NCBI GenBank assembly: GCA_017508045.1
Contig: JAFVZT010000015.1
Coordinates: 1-38,934 of the forward strand
DNA from: Oscillospiraceae bacterium
GTDB lineage: Bacteria; Bacillota; Clostridia; Oscillospirales; Oscillospiraceae
DNA length: 38,934 nt
Direction of reading: 5' to 3'
Part shown: positions 16,844 through 25,049 of the stretch, in pieces
How positions within the stretch are numbered: the stretch's first letter is position 1
Layout: each line of letters begins with the position of its first letter
Program-made: the position numbers and the translations under genes
The notes under the pieces: model-generated
The model's database searches: none
Told to the model about the DNA's origin: nothing
The model's input: only the letters and a program-made list of their open reading frames with translations

Positions 16844-17705
16844 GCCTGCGTCTCCTGTTAATTTCGTTGGATAAGGCAGCAAACCCGGCAATATCCAGGG
16901 TTTCACCCCGAACATCCGAAGCAAAACCGCAGGCAGCAATAACCTCCCCTGCCCCGGCCTTGCCCAATTCCGGAAAACCGGCGGCCAAGCCGTTTTGCAG
17001 GGTTTTTCTCCGCATAGCAAAGCTTGCCCGGACAGTGCGGAAGAAAAGCTCCTCGCTGTCAATCTGCCAAGGTCTTTCCTTGCGCACCCGCAGACATATC
17101 ACCGCAGAGGTGACCTTAGGCTGTGGCAAGAAGCAACCGGCAGGCACATCAAACAGCAGTTCCGGCTGGGCATAATATTGGCAAAAAACCGTAAAGGCGC
17201 TGTAATCTGCCGTTCCCGGTTTTGCCGCAATCCGCTGTGCCACTTCCTTTTGCACCATAACGGTAACGCTGTCGAAGCACTCCGCCTCCAATAAAGCCGT
17301 TAAAATATCCGATGTGATATAGTAGGGCAAATTGGCGCAGGCCATAGGCCGCAGACCGGAAAATTTCTCCGCCACCAAAGCCGGAATATCCAGCTTTAAT
17401 ACATCGTTCCAGATAATTTCCAAATTGGAAAATTCCCCTACCGTCATCTCCAATATGGGTTTTAAGCGCGTATCCAACTCCACCGCGCAGACCTTTCCTG
17501 CCCGAAGACAAAGCTGCTGGGTCAGCGGACCGATGCCCGGTCCGATTTCCAAAACGCCTGCGGCTTCATCCACACCGGCATCCTCTGCAATGCGCTCCGG
17601 AACCCATTGGGCAATGAGAAAATTCTGTCCCTTTGCCTTGGAAAAATGGAAACCATACTGGTTTAGCAGTGGTTTCATAACCTGAATATTACACACATCA
17701 AACAC
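16836..17705 (-). CDS. rsmA: 16S rRNA dimethyladenosine transferase RsmA (KsgA)
   Basis: 289 residues from the GTG at 17705. AGGAAGG lies just upstream, and this places the conserved KGQNFL at the same distance from the start as in B. subtilis. The promoter at 17746-17774 rules out longer forms. Motif I VLEIGPGIGPLTQQL and motif IV NLPYYI are present. The enzyme dimethylates A1518/A1519 in helix 45 of 16S rRNA during late 30S assembly. It sits downstream of the YabE-like gene, as in Bacilli, but the rnmV gene usually between them is absent here. Confidence 0.95.
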   Translation of the reverse strand: MFDVCNIQVMKPLLNQYGFHFSKAKGQNFLIAQWVPERIAEDAGVDEAAGVLEIGPGIGPLTQQLCLRAGKVCAVELDTRLKPILEMTVGEFSNLEIIWNDVLKLDIPALVAEKFSGLRPMACANLPYYITSDILTALLEAECFDSVTVMVQKEVAQRIAAKPGTADYSAFTVFCQYYAQPELLFDVPAGCFLPQPKVTSAVICLRVRKERPWQIDSEELFFRTVRASFAMRRKTLQNGLAAGFPELGKAGAGEVIAACGFASDVRGETLDIAGFAALSNEINRRRRHG

Positions 17706-17745
17706 AAAATCGCCTTCCTCCCGCACTGTAGCTGCATTTTCAGCT

Positions 17746-17774
17746 ATTATAACAGGAAAAAGGCGATTTTTCAA
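17746..17774 (-). promoter_or_regulatory. Promoter of rsmA-yjjG
   Basis: Minus strand: TTGAAA (17774-17769), 17-base spacer, TATAAT (17751-17746). It abuts the stop of the YabE-like gene. Confidence 0.8.
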
Positions 17775-17776
17775 TA

Positions 17777-18832
17777 TTAGCTTAGAAAGTAAACCGTACA
17801 GTTTCTGCGGCCAAATTGGAAGCAAGCTTCTCTGGAGGGGAAATACAAATCCAGGCGGTCACCCTTAATGCCACCGCCACAGTCCTCTGCTGTTGCAACG
17901 CCGTAGACATATTTCCCGTCATTGGACACAATAAACATCTGCGTCCCATAAGGAATTACCTTGGGATCTACCGCAACCGTGCCAATGCGCACAGTTGTTC
18001 CGGTGGCGGTAATCATATTGCAGCCCGGGTCATTGTGAGAGTAGGCAGTTGCTCTGAATTGCTCTACCCGATCGAAGGTCAGTATCTCCCCGGCTGCGGT
18101 AACAAGCACGCCGTCTCCTATGGCAGGCTTTTGGGATTGGGGGTCTTCCTTTTCTCCGGTGCCTCTTAGAATTATGCGGTCCTGCTGCTGTACTGCCACA
18201 TATTCCGAGGTCACCTCGTGGCTGGTCTGCAAATAGTTGACATAGACCACATCCGCAGTCTTAACCATCTGTCCGTTTGTTCCTTCAGTCAGCACCTGTT
18301 CCTGACCAACCGCCAGAGTGGGGTCATCGCAGACAATAGTTTTAAAGGGGATTTCCTCTGTATAGGTCTGCTGCATTTGCACAACGCAATCCACCTTTAT
18401 CTCCATACCGTCATAGGTTTCCGTATCCAAGGGTAAGGATACGATAAAATTTCCGTCACAGGGTATGTCCAATCGGTTTAACAGGTCACCCACAGGCTCG
18501 CCGTAGCTTCCGGTGCTGATCAGATCGCCGCAATAGTTCACCGTAACTTCCTGATTGCGCTGAAGGGTTATTTTCCAAATACCGTCACCGGGTTGGGTGG
18601 TGTACCGGTCCTCACTGCCTAAAACAACTCCGGCCTTGCTCAGTGCAAACCTCGGACTTTTAACCAATACGGTAACCACCTGAGACCGGTCACCGTCAGT
18701 AATCACATATGTAGTCTTTTGAAATACGCCAGCTGCCAATATCGCCAATAAAATTAACAAAGGCAGCACAATGGCAGCTATGTAGATGGGCAGCTTCTTT
18801 TTCTCAGCAAAAAATGCTTTTATTGCTTGCAT
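17777..18832 (-). CDS. yabE: YabE-like cell-wall protein: DUF348, G5 and 3D domains
   Basis: 351 residues. The ATG at 18832 follows AAAGGAGATG. Short cytoplasmic N-terminus, one membrane segment (about 16-40, IYIAAIVLPLLILLAILAA), then extracellular DUF348-type ubiquitin-like domains (VVTVLVKSPRFALSKAGVVL). A G5 domain follows (about 150-230), and the C-terminal 3D domain carries the three acidic positions (RATAYSHNDPG, VAVDPKVIPYGT, EDCGGGIKGDRLDLYF). 3D domains are lytic transglycosylase-like (MltA/Rpf type), suggesting peptidoglycan turnover. Synteny with rsmA supports the YabE call. Confidence 0.93.
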   Translation of the reverse strand: MQAIKAFFAEKKKLPIYIAAIVLPLLILLAILAAGVFQKTTYVITDGDRSQVVTVLVKSPRFALSKAGVVLGSEDRYTTQPGDGIWKITLQRNQEVTVNYCGDLISTGSYGEPVGDLLNRLDIPCDGNFIVSLPLDTETYDGMEIKVDCVVQMQQTYTEEIPFKTIVCDDPTLAVGQEQVLTEGTNGQMVKTADVVYVNYLQTSHEVTSEYVAVQQQDRIILRGTGEKEDPQSQKPAIGDGVLVTAAGEILTFDRVEQFRATAYSHNDPGCNMITATGTTVRIGTVAVDPKVIPYGTQMFIVSNDGKYVYGVATAEDCGGGIKGDRLDLYFPSREACFQFGRRNCTVYFLS

Positions 18833-18889
18833 AGAAACATCTCCTTTCATAAGATGCTTTACGCAGTATACAAATTCAACTGCGATTAT

Positions 18890-18918
18890 ATTTTAATATT
18901 TTTTCTTAAAAAAGTCAA
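18890..18918 (-). promoter_or_regulatory. Promoter of yabE-like gene
   Basis: Minus strand: TTGACT (18918-18913), 17-base spacer, TAAAAT (18895-18890). The leader is about 50 bases. From here to the thrS promoter at 19144 the sequence is AT-rich and I see nothing else. Confidence 0.7.
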
Positions 18919-19143
18919 ATCTTAACCAAATTATCGTTATAATTCCAACTATTTTCTGCGTTGTTTTATGTAAACCTATAAATATACAAGCAGGTTCTTA
19001 TGTCATAAAAGTAAAAATCGGCACAGCATATATTGTAAATCCTGTCGAAACGCATAATTTATTTGAACTTATTATGAATTTCCATGTGTGAATGTTATGG
19101 TAAACCGCTTTCTGCTTTTTTGCGCTTTATCCGTCCGCAGGGA

Positions 19144-19172
19144 TTGACACAAGTATCAAATTATGCTATATT
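19144..19172 (+). promoter_or_regulatory. Promoter of thrS
   Basis: TTGACA (19144-19149), 17-base spacer, TATATT (19167-19172). Transcription would start near 19180, at the foot of the T-box leader. Confidence 0.85.
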
Positions 19173-19179
19173 TTTTAGA

Positions 19180-19415
19180 AAAGCAATGAAGAAGACACGC
19201 GTTTTCGACAGCTGCCCAGAGAGGAGTCGGTCGGTGCAAGACTCTGTAGCCTGCGGAAACGATACCACTTCCGAGCCGAAGGGTGGAAATATCCTTCCGG
19301 GTGCGCCCGTTAAAGCGTCAATGAGTGGCGGACTTGTCCGCAACCAGGGTGGAACCGTGGAATACAGTAAATATTATGTATCCCACCCCTGATTATGTCA
19401 GGGGTGGGATTTTAC
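19180..19415 (+). promoter_or_regulatory. T-box leader of thrS
   Basis: Contains the T-box core AGGGTGGAACCGTGG (19346-19360) and, after it, a strong terminator (TCCCACCCCT with AGGGGTGGGA, 19381-19410, T-run). The 5' part has the AGAGAGGA-type K-turn element and GATACCACTT, where ACC is a suitable Thr specifier codon. Known mechanism: uncharged tRNA-Thr stabilises the antiterminator and lets transcription reach thrS. The specifier choice is inferred from gene identity and motif. Confidence 0.93.
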
Positions 19416-19456
19416 TTTTGCAGGCACCTACCCCAATTATTTAAGGAGGAATCGCT

Positions 19457-21247
19457 ATGTCTGAAGAAAATCTGTACACCTTTGAAAACCCGGAATACCG
19501 CAAAACCTACTGGCATACCTGCTCCCATATTATGGCGCAGGCTGTCAAGCGTCTGTGGCCTGAGGTTCTGCTGGCAATCGGCCCTGCCATTGACGAGGGC
19601 TGGTACTATGACTTTGATGCCCCCTTCTCCTTTACCCCCGAGCATTTGGAGAAAATTGAAGCAGAAATGAAGAAAATCTGCAAGGAGCGTATCCGTCTGG
19701 AACGCAGTGAAAAGCCCAGAGCTGACGCCCTTGCATTTATGCACAGTGAGCCCTACAAGGTGGAGCTGATTGAAGATTTGCCCGTCGACGCCGTCATCTC
19801 CTTCTATACCCAGGGGGAATTTACCGACCTGTGCGCCGGTCCGCACCTTGACCACACCGGCAGAGTTAAACACAACGGCTTTAAGCTGACCAAATCCTGC
19901 GGCGCTTACTGGCGCGGTGACTCTAACCGCAAAATGCTGCAGCGTATCTACGGCATCGGCTTCCCCAGCAAGGAAGAGCTGGATGCTTATTTGGAAAAGC
20001 AGGCTGAGGCGCTTAAGCGTGACCACAACAAGCTCGGCCGTGAGCTGGAATTTTTCACCACTGTGGAAGAAATCGGTCAGGGTCTGCCCATTTTGCTGCC
20101 TAAGGGCGCAAGAGTTATCCAGACCCTCCAGCGTTGGATTGAAGACGAAGAGCAAAAGCGGGGTTACCTTCTGACCAAGACCCCCTTAATGGCAAAGTCT
20201 GACCTGTACAAAATCTCCGGTCACTGGGATCACTATCTGGACGGCATGTTCGTTCTGGGTGATCCCACCGACGAAACCAAGGAGTGCTTTGCCCTGCGTC
20301 CCATGACCTGTCCTTTCCAGTATCAGGTTTATTTAAACCGCGCCCGTTCCTACCGTGACCTGCCTATGCGTTTAGGCGAAACCTCCACCTTGTTCCGTAA
20401 TGAGGACTCAGGCGAAATGCACGGTCTTATCCGCGTTCGTCAGTTCACCATTTCCGAGGGTCACCTGGTACTTCGCCCCGACCAGCTGGAAGAAGAGTTT
20501 AAAGGCTGCTTAGAGCTTGCCAAGTATGTGCTGGACACTGTGGGCATGCTGGAAAACTGTTCCTTCCGCTTCAGTCAGTGGGACCCCGCCCGCGCCGGCA
20601 TTAAATACGAAGGCACTGCCGAGCAGTGGGAAGAAGCGCAAAGCGTTATGAAAACCATTCTGGACAATCTGGGTCTGGAATACGAAATCGGTATTGACGA
20701 GGCCGCATTCTACGGTCCTAAGCTGGATATTCAGTACAAGAACGTATTCGGCAAGGAAGACACTATCGTTACCATCCAGATTGATATGCTTTTGGCACAA
20801 AAGTTCGGCATGGAATACACCGATGCCGACGGTCAGAAAAAGACTCCCTATATCATCCACCGCACCTCTTTGGGCTGCTATGAGCGCACCCTGGCATACC
20901 TCATTGAACGGTATGCCGGCGCGCTGCCTCTGTGGATGATGCCCACACAGGTTCGTGTCATGCCCATTACCGACCGGGCGCACCAGTACTGTAAGGATTT
21001 GGTGCAGCAGCTGGAAAATACCGGCATCCATACAGAGGGCGACTATCGCAGCGAAAAGCTGGGCTACAAAATCCGGGAAGCACAGCTGCAGAAAATCCCC
21101 TATATGCTGGTGGTCGGCGACCGGGATATGGAAAACGGCACTGTCTCCGTCCGTACCCGTAAGGGCGATGATTTAGGCGCTATGACCCCGGCAGAATTTA
21201 CTGCCAAATGCCTTATGGAAATCGCCACTAAGAGTAAAGAAATTTAA
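19457..21247 (+). CDS. thrS: Threonine-tRNA ligase lacking the N-terminal TGS domain
   Basis: 596 residues, ATG with AAGGAGG upstream. It starts directly at the editing domain: HTCSH (His20, His24, the HxxxH pair) and LCAGPHLDHTG. The catalytic class II core shows MTCPFQ (Zn Cys), motif 2 ETSTLFRNEDSGEMHGL and motif 3 HRTSLGCYERT. The C-terminal anticodon-binding domain begins near QVRVMPITDRAHQY. Most bacterial ThrRS have about 640 residues with an N-terminal TGS domain, absent here. No in-frame coding lies upstream, since the T-box terminator is there. Controlled by the T-box. Confidence 0.96.
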   Translation: MSEENLYTFENPEYRKTYWHTCSHIMAQAVKRLWPEVLLAIGPAIDEGWYYDFDAPFSFTPEHLEKIEAEMKKICKERIRLERSEKPRADALAFMHSEPYKVELIEDLPVDAVISFYTQGEFTDLCAGPHLDHTGRVKHNGFKLTKSCGAYWRGDSNRKMLQRIYGIGFPSKEELDAYLEKQAEALKRDHNKLGRELEFFTTVEEIGQGLPILLPKGARVIQTLQRWIEDEEQKRGYLLTKTPLMAKSDLYKISGHWDHYLDGMFVLGDPTDETKECFALRPMTCPFQYQVYLNRARSYRDLPMRLGETSTLFRNEDSGEMHGLIRVRQFTISEGHLVLRPDQLEEEFKGCLELAKYVLDTVGMLENCSFRFSQWDPARAGIKYEGTAEQWEEAQSVMKTILDNLGLEYEIGIDEAAFYGPKLDIQYKNVFGKEDTIVTIQIDMLLAQKFGMEYTDADGQKKTPYIIHRTSLGCYERTLAYLIERYAGALPLWMMPTQVRVMPITDRAHQYCKDLVQQLENTGIHTEGDYRSEKLGYKIREAQLQKIPYMLVVGDRDMENGTVSVRTRKGDDLGAMTPAEFTAKCLMEIATKSKEI

Positions 21248-21253
21248 AGACAT

Positions 21254-21295
21254 AAGTGGCTGTCTCACTTTTCATAGTGAGGCAGCCACTTTATT
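21254..21295 (+). terminator. thrS terminator
   Basis: AAGTGGCTGTCTCAC pairs with GTGAGGCAGCCACTT with one mismatch, followed by a T-rich tail. Confidence 0.85.
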
Positions 21296-21415
21296 GTATT
21301 AAAAAGAACGGTACCGCAAAAACAAAGCTAATAGGAATTGTCAATACTGCAATGTGATGTCGCTTTTTCGACCAAATTCAACAATCGCAAGGAAAACATT
21401 GATTTTAAAAAAGTC

Positions 21416-21444
21416 TTTACAAATTGTCTATTCTTTTATATAAT
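21416..21444 (+). promoter_or_regulatory. Promoter of the sugar-oxidation operon
   Basis: TTTACA (21416-21421), 17-base spacer, TATAAT (21439-21444). Transcription would start near 21451 and give a leader of about 225 bases. Confidence 0.8.
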
Positions 21445-21449
21445 TAGCG

Positions 21450-21677
21450 AGGATATCGATGAGTGAATATATGAGGCTTAAAGGTGTTAACTGTGTCTGT
21501 TATTCCATACATAATGCGGGGCACTATATCTATACCTTTGATTAGTTTTTGGCTGTGTGCCGATTTTAGAATCGCCGCCATCTTCATTTAAAAACGAAAG
21601 TTATTTGCTCTCCGAGTTGGAGTACTTTGCAAAAGCATCAAAACGTATTGAATTAAAATTAATATAGGAGGACAAAA
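21450..21677 (+). other. Long operon leader with two possible gene remnants
   Basis: No full gene. An ATG at 21459 opens a 28-codon frame (MSEYMRLKGVNC...) ending at 21545. In another frame, from about 21542 to the stop overlapping the ribosome site, a 40-codon stretch ends SELEYFAKASKRIELKLI. Together they may be remains of a lost, frameshifted regulator gene, or a coincidence. No known riboswitch motif was recognised. A GGAGG ribosome site precedes 21678. Confidence 0.3.
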
Positions 21678-22799
21678 ATGAAAATTACAGACGTACGCAC
21701 AATGATTTTAAGACAGAACAAGATCGAAATGATTGGTGACGGCAGTCAGGACACTGTTGTTATCGTTGTTGAGACCGACGCGGGTATCTGCGGTGTTGGT
21801 GAGGTTGACTCAGCACCCTACGTTGTTAAAACAATAATCGACACTCCCGCCTCACATATGGCTTGTATGGGTCTTAAAGAAATCCTTATCGGCGAGGATC
21901 CTCTCGACGTTGAACGTCTTTGGCGCAAAATGTACGATAAGAGCATCTACTACGGTCGCCGCAGCGCCGTTATCCACGCTATGAGTGGTATTGACATCGC
22001 GCTTTGGGATATTATCGGTAAATACTACAACGTTCCTACCGCAAAGGCTCTTGGCGGCAGCTATCGCGACAAAATTCAAGCATACTGCTCTGTTCTTATG
22101 CCCGAAACCGAGGATGAAGTATTCCGCCTTGTTGAAAGCCATCAGGGTAAAGGCTATAAGGGCTTCAAGTTTGGCTGGGGCGGTCTCGGTCAAAGCTTTG
22201 AAAAGGATATAAAACTTGTAAAAGCTGCAAGAAAAGCAATCGGCGACGACGCCCATCTTATGATTGATATTGCTATGCGCTGGACCGACGTTAAGGGCGC
22301 TATCAATACCGCAAAGGCATTCGAAGAACAAAACGTGTTCTGGATTGAAGAGCCGTTCCATCCGGATAACCTCGAGGGTTATGCACGTATCAACAAGTCA
22401 ACCACCTGCCATATCTCAGGCGGTGAGGAAATCGGTACAATCCACGAGTTTCGTGAGCTTCTCAGCCGCGGCTGTGTCGACATTGTTCAGCCTGACCTCA
22501 GCCGTTGCGGTGGTCTTACTGTTGCAAGAAAACTCATTGATCTTGCAGAAGCATATAACACAATCATCATTCCTCACGCATTCAAAACAAATATTCTTAT
22601 GTCGGCAACGCTTCAGTATATCGCAACGCTTCCAAACGTTTGGTATCAGGAATTCTGTGAGCAGGATACAATTCTTCGCAAAACTCTTACATCCCCCTTG
22701 TTTAGTATCGATCCCGAAGGCTTTGTTCACATTCCTCAGACCCCCGGTATCGGTATAACCCTTAATCAGAATGCGGTAGAAAGGTTTATAGTAGGCTAA
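21678..22799 (+). CDS. Enolase-superfamily acid-sugar dehydratase (mandelate racemase/muconate lactonizing type)
   Basis: 373 residues, ATG after AGGAGGAC. N-terminal capping domain (ITDVRTMILR, GVGEVDSAPYVV) and TIM-barrel domain. Metal ligands are likely in LMIDIAMRW (Asp), WIEEPFHPDN (Glu) and ISGGEEIGT (Glu). The His/Asp general base is in IIPHAF and DIVQPD. YKGFKFGWGG is the Lys-containing strand. Members with this layout dehydrate aldonates or uronates to 2-keto-3-deoxy acids. First gene of a six-gene operon. Its stop shares a base with the next ATG (TAATG), indicating coupling. The exact sugar acid cannot be read from sequence. CTT-rich leucine codons differ from the upstream core genes. 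Confidence 0.9.
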   Translation: MKITDVRTMILRQNKIEMIGDGSQDTVVIVVETDAGICGVGEVDSAPYVVKTIIDTPASHMACMGLKEILIGEDPLDVERLWRKMYDKSIYYGRRSAVIHAMSGIDIALWDIIGKYYNVPTAKALGGSYRDKIQAYCSVLMPETEDEVFRLVESHQGKGYKGFKFGWGGLGQSFEKDIKLVKAARKAIGDDAHLMIDIAMRWTDVKGAINTAKAFEEQNVFWIEEPFHPDNLEGYARINKSTTCHISGGEEIGTIHEFRELLSRGCVDIVQPDLSRCGGLTVARKLIDLAEAYNTIIIPHAFKTNILMSATLQYIATLPNVWYQEFCEQDTILRKTLTSPLFSIDPEGFVHIPQTPGIGITLNQNAVERFIVG

Positions 22800-23680
22800 T
22801 GAAACTTACAAAAGATTTTCGTATGGTAGCAGTTACTGTCACACCCTTTGACAGTGACGAAAACCCACTTATTGATGAGATAAAAAAACAAACCGAGCAA
22901 ATTTGCTTGTCAGAGGCTGATGCGATTTTACCCATTGCATCAACAGGCGACTATGTAAAATTGGATCTTGACGAAAGACTTCAGGTATTTGCGGCTGTAG
23001 CCGAAGCCAACCGCGGCAGAAAAAAACTTATTGCAAGTGCGTGCGATACCTCTGCAACAAGAGTTTTAAAGACAATCAATGCTGTTAAAAAGATGGGTTA
23101 TGATGCCTGTCTTGTCTGTCCTCCGTACTATTATCCGCTTACGCAGGATGCGGTCTATGACTTTTTCAAAACCGTTTGTGAAGGCGCGGGTGACTTTGCC
23201 GTTATCGGCTATCACGTTCCGTTTTTTACAACGGGTATTGAAATTCCCACCTTTGAAAAACTGCTTGATTTCCCTAACTTTGTAGGCATGAAGGATTCGT
23301 CAGCGGTTATGAAGCGCATTTCGCACCTTTGCGAGATTGTAAAGGCAAAGCGCCCTGATTTTGCTATGTTCACCGGCACCGATGACTGCCTTTTCCCCGC
23401 ACTTTGTGCAGGTTGCTTTGGCTCAATGACGGCGCTTGGAGCAATAATGCCCACGCAAATCCGCGCAATCTACAATGCATTCGATGCACAAGATATTAAA
23501 ACGGCTATGGAAATCAACCACAGCATTTTGCCAATCATTCGCCAGTGTGACTCGCTTACTTTCCCGATAGGATATAAATTACTTGCAAAGGCAAAGGGAC
23601 TTAAAACTTGTGAGGGCGAAACTGCCGAACAAAAGTTGGTTCTTGACCGCATAACCGCGCTCCTTAAGGAGGGCTTTTAA
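22799..23680 (+). CDS. DHDPS/NanA-family class I aldolase (2-keto-3-deoxy acid aldolase candidate)
   Basis: 293 residues in the DapA/KDG-aldolase family. Schiff-base Lys in FVGMKDSS and catalytic Tyr in VIGYHVP. The usual GTTGE substrate loop is ASTGDYVKL, an atypical Glu-to-Asp change that argues against DapA itself. As the product of the dehydratase upstream should be a 2-keto-3-deoxy sugar acid, an aldolase releasing pyruvate plus an aldehyde is the natural role. KDG-type dehydratase is an alternative. Translation is coupled by the one-base overlap with the previous gene. Confidence 0.88.
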   Translation: MKLTKDFRMVAVTVTPFDSDENPLIDEIKKQTEQICLSEADAILPIASTGDYVKLDLDERLQVFAAVAEANRGRKKLIASACDTSATRVLKTINAVKKMGYDACLVCPPYYYPLTQDAVYDFFKTVCEGAGDFAVIGYHVPFFTTGIEIPTFEKLLDFPNFVGMKDSSAVMKRISHLCEIVKAKRPDFAMFTGTDDCLFPALCAGCFGSMTALGAIMPTQIRAIYNAFDAQDIKTAMEINHSILPIIRQCDSLTFPIGYKLLAKAKGLKTCEGETAEQKLVLDRITALLKEGF

Positions 23681-24709
23681 ATGAAAGCGGTAATGTGGAA
23701 AGGTCTTTACGATTTAGACTATTGTGATGTTCCCGAACCGCAGGTAAAACCCGGATGGGTTAAAATTAAGGTTAAGGCGCTTGGACTTTGCGTAACTGAG
23801 GTACATATCATTTCGGGCAAATTCCCTGTCTGCGACCCGCCCGCTGTGCTCGGTCACGAAATTTGCGGTGACATTGTCGAGGTGGGAGAAGGCTGTAACC
23901 CCAACAATATTGGAAAACGTGTTGTTGTTGAAACCTACGTTGGTTGCGGAGAGTGCGAGTTTTGTAAAAACGGACAAAAGCATCTTTGCGACGCGGGTGA
24001 AATCGGCTATCCTCCATACGATGGCGGTCACGCGCAGTACGTTATCGTACCTGAGGGCTGTGTTAGATTTTTAAAAGATAATATCTCCTATGACGAGGGC
24101 GCGATTATGGAGGCGGTTGCCTGTCCCTTCGGCGCGGTTGTCAACGCGGGTGTGAAAGACGGCGATGTTGTACTTGTTACGGGTGCAGGCGTTGCAGGAC
24201 TTTCGTTTATACAGTCGACCCTTGCTCTTGGTGCGAAAAAAGTACTTTGCGCTGTTCGTAACGATGCAAAAGCAGCGCTTGTCAAAAAATTCGGCGGTAC
24301 TCCGATTGATATCCGAAACAATGACTTAAACGATGCCGTTAAAAAAGCAACAAATGGCAAGGGCGTTGACCTCGCTATTGATGCTGCAGGTGCGTCTTCT
24401 ACAATCGACAGTTGCATAAAAAACGTAAAAAGCGGTGGCAAAGTCGTGCTTTACGGTATTCCGTCAAACGATACAAAAGTTGACCTCCCCGTTATCGACT
24501 GTATTTTAAGGCAAATTACCGTTGTAGGATACACAGGCAACGAAAAAGCGTGGGATACCCTCATCGATTTTGTGTCACAGGGTAAAATCTCCCTTAAAGA
24601 AATGATAAGTCAGACTTTACCGCTTTCACAATTCAAAAAGGCGGTGGATATCGTCGAAAATGGTGGTCCGTCAGTTATCAAAGTAGTGCTTCATCCGTGG
24701 GAAGATTAA
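23681..24709 (+). CDS. Zinc-dependent alcohol/sugar dehydrogenase (MDR)
   Basis: 342 residues. The ATG immediately follows the aldolase stop, with AAGGAGGG just before. Catalytic zinc ligands are in LGLCVTEVH and the VLGHEICG block. Four structural Cys in GCGECEFCKNGQKHLC. Rossmann site VTGAGVAGLSF. Family members oxidise polyols, aldoses or threonine. In this operon, oxidation of the sugar C1 to a lactone or of a secondary alcohol is the likeliest step. Cofactor preference cannot be decided. The substrate is inferred from context only. Confidence 0.9.
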   Translation: MKAVMWKGLYDLDYCDVPEPQVKPGWVKIKVKALGLCVTEVHIISGKFPVCDPPAVLGHEICGDIVEVGEGCNPNNIGKRVVVETYVGCGECEFCKNGQKHLCDAGEIGYPPYDGGHAQYVIVPEGCVRFLKDNISYDEGAIMEAVACPFGAVVNAGVKDGDVVLVTGAGVAGLSFIQSTLALGAKKVLCAVRNDAKAALVKKFGGTPIDIRNNDLNDAVKKATNGKGVDLAIDAAGASSTIDSCIKNVKSGGKVVLYGIPSNDTKVDLPVIDCILRQITVVGYTGNEKAWDTLIDFVSQGKISLKEMISQTLPLSQFKKAVDIVENGGPSVIKVVLHPWED

Positions 24710-24710
24710 A

Positions 24711-25037
24711 ATGATTAAATTTGAAAATTTAGATACTAAAATTCTGCACGAATTTCAGGGTGGAAACGGCGACATCGTCGCAAAAATCTACGCAGACGAC
24801 TTAAACCGCATCGTAAAAAGCGTGTATGCCCCCGGCGTGTCAACGGGTTATCATACCCACGATGACTCTTCGGAAATAATCTTTATTTTAGAGGGAAGCT
24901 GCAAGGTGATTCACGACGGAGTGGAAGATCGGCTGAGTGTCGGTGACTGTCACTATTGTAAAAAGGGGCAGTCGCACGCGGTTGTAAACGACGGCAACGC
25001 CGACCTTGTTATGTACGCGGTAGTTTGTATGCAGTAA
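24711..25037 (+). CDS. Small cupin protein
   Basis: 108 residues, a single conserved beta-barrel domain. Metal-type motif 1 is G-x5-H-x-H with a later acidic residue (YHTHDDSSEIIFILEG). Motif 2 is QSHAVVNDG. The first two His and Glu could bind a metal. Starts 1 base after the dehydrogenase stop. Such cupins in sugar operons act as isomerases, epimerases or ligand sensors. No function can be assigned here. Confidence 0.85.
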   Translation: MIKFENLDTKILHEFQGGNGDIVAKIYADDLNRIVKSVYAPGVSTGYHTHDDSSEIIFILEGSCKVIHDGVEDRLSVGDCHYCKKGQSHAVVNDGNADLVMYAVVCMQ

Positions 25038-25049
25038 AGGGTTAGAATT

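Noticed and set aside
19084-19392. 102-residue frame over the thrS leader
   Set aside because: It overlies the T-box leader RNA and its terminator; the codons reflect RNA structure.
19412-20155. 247-residue frame opposite thrS
   Set aside because: It is a shadow of the thrS codon pattern and has no ribosome site or domain.
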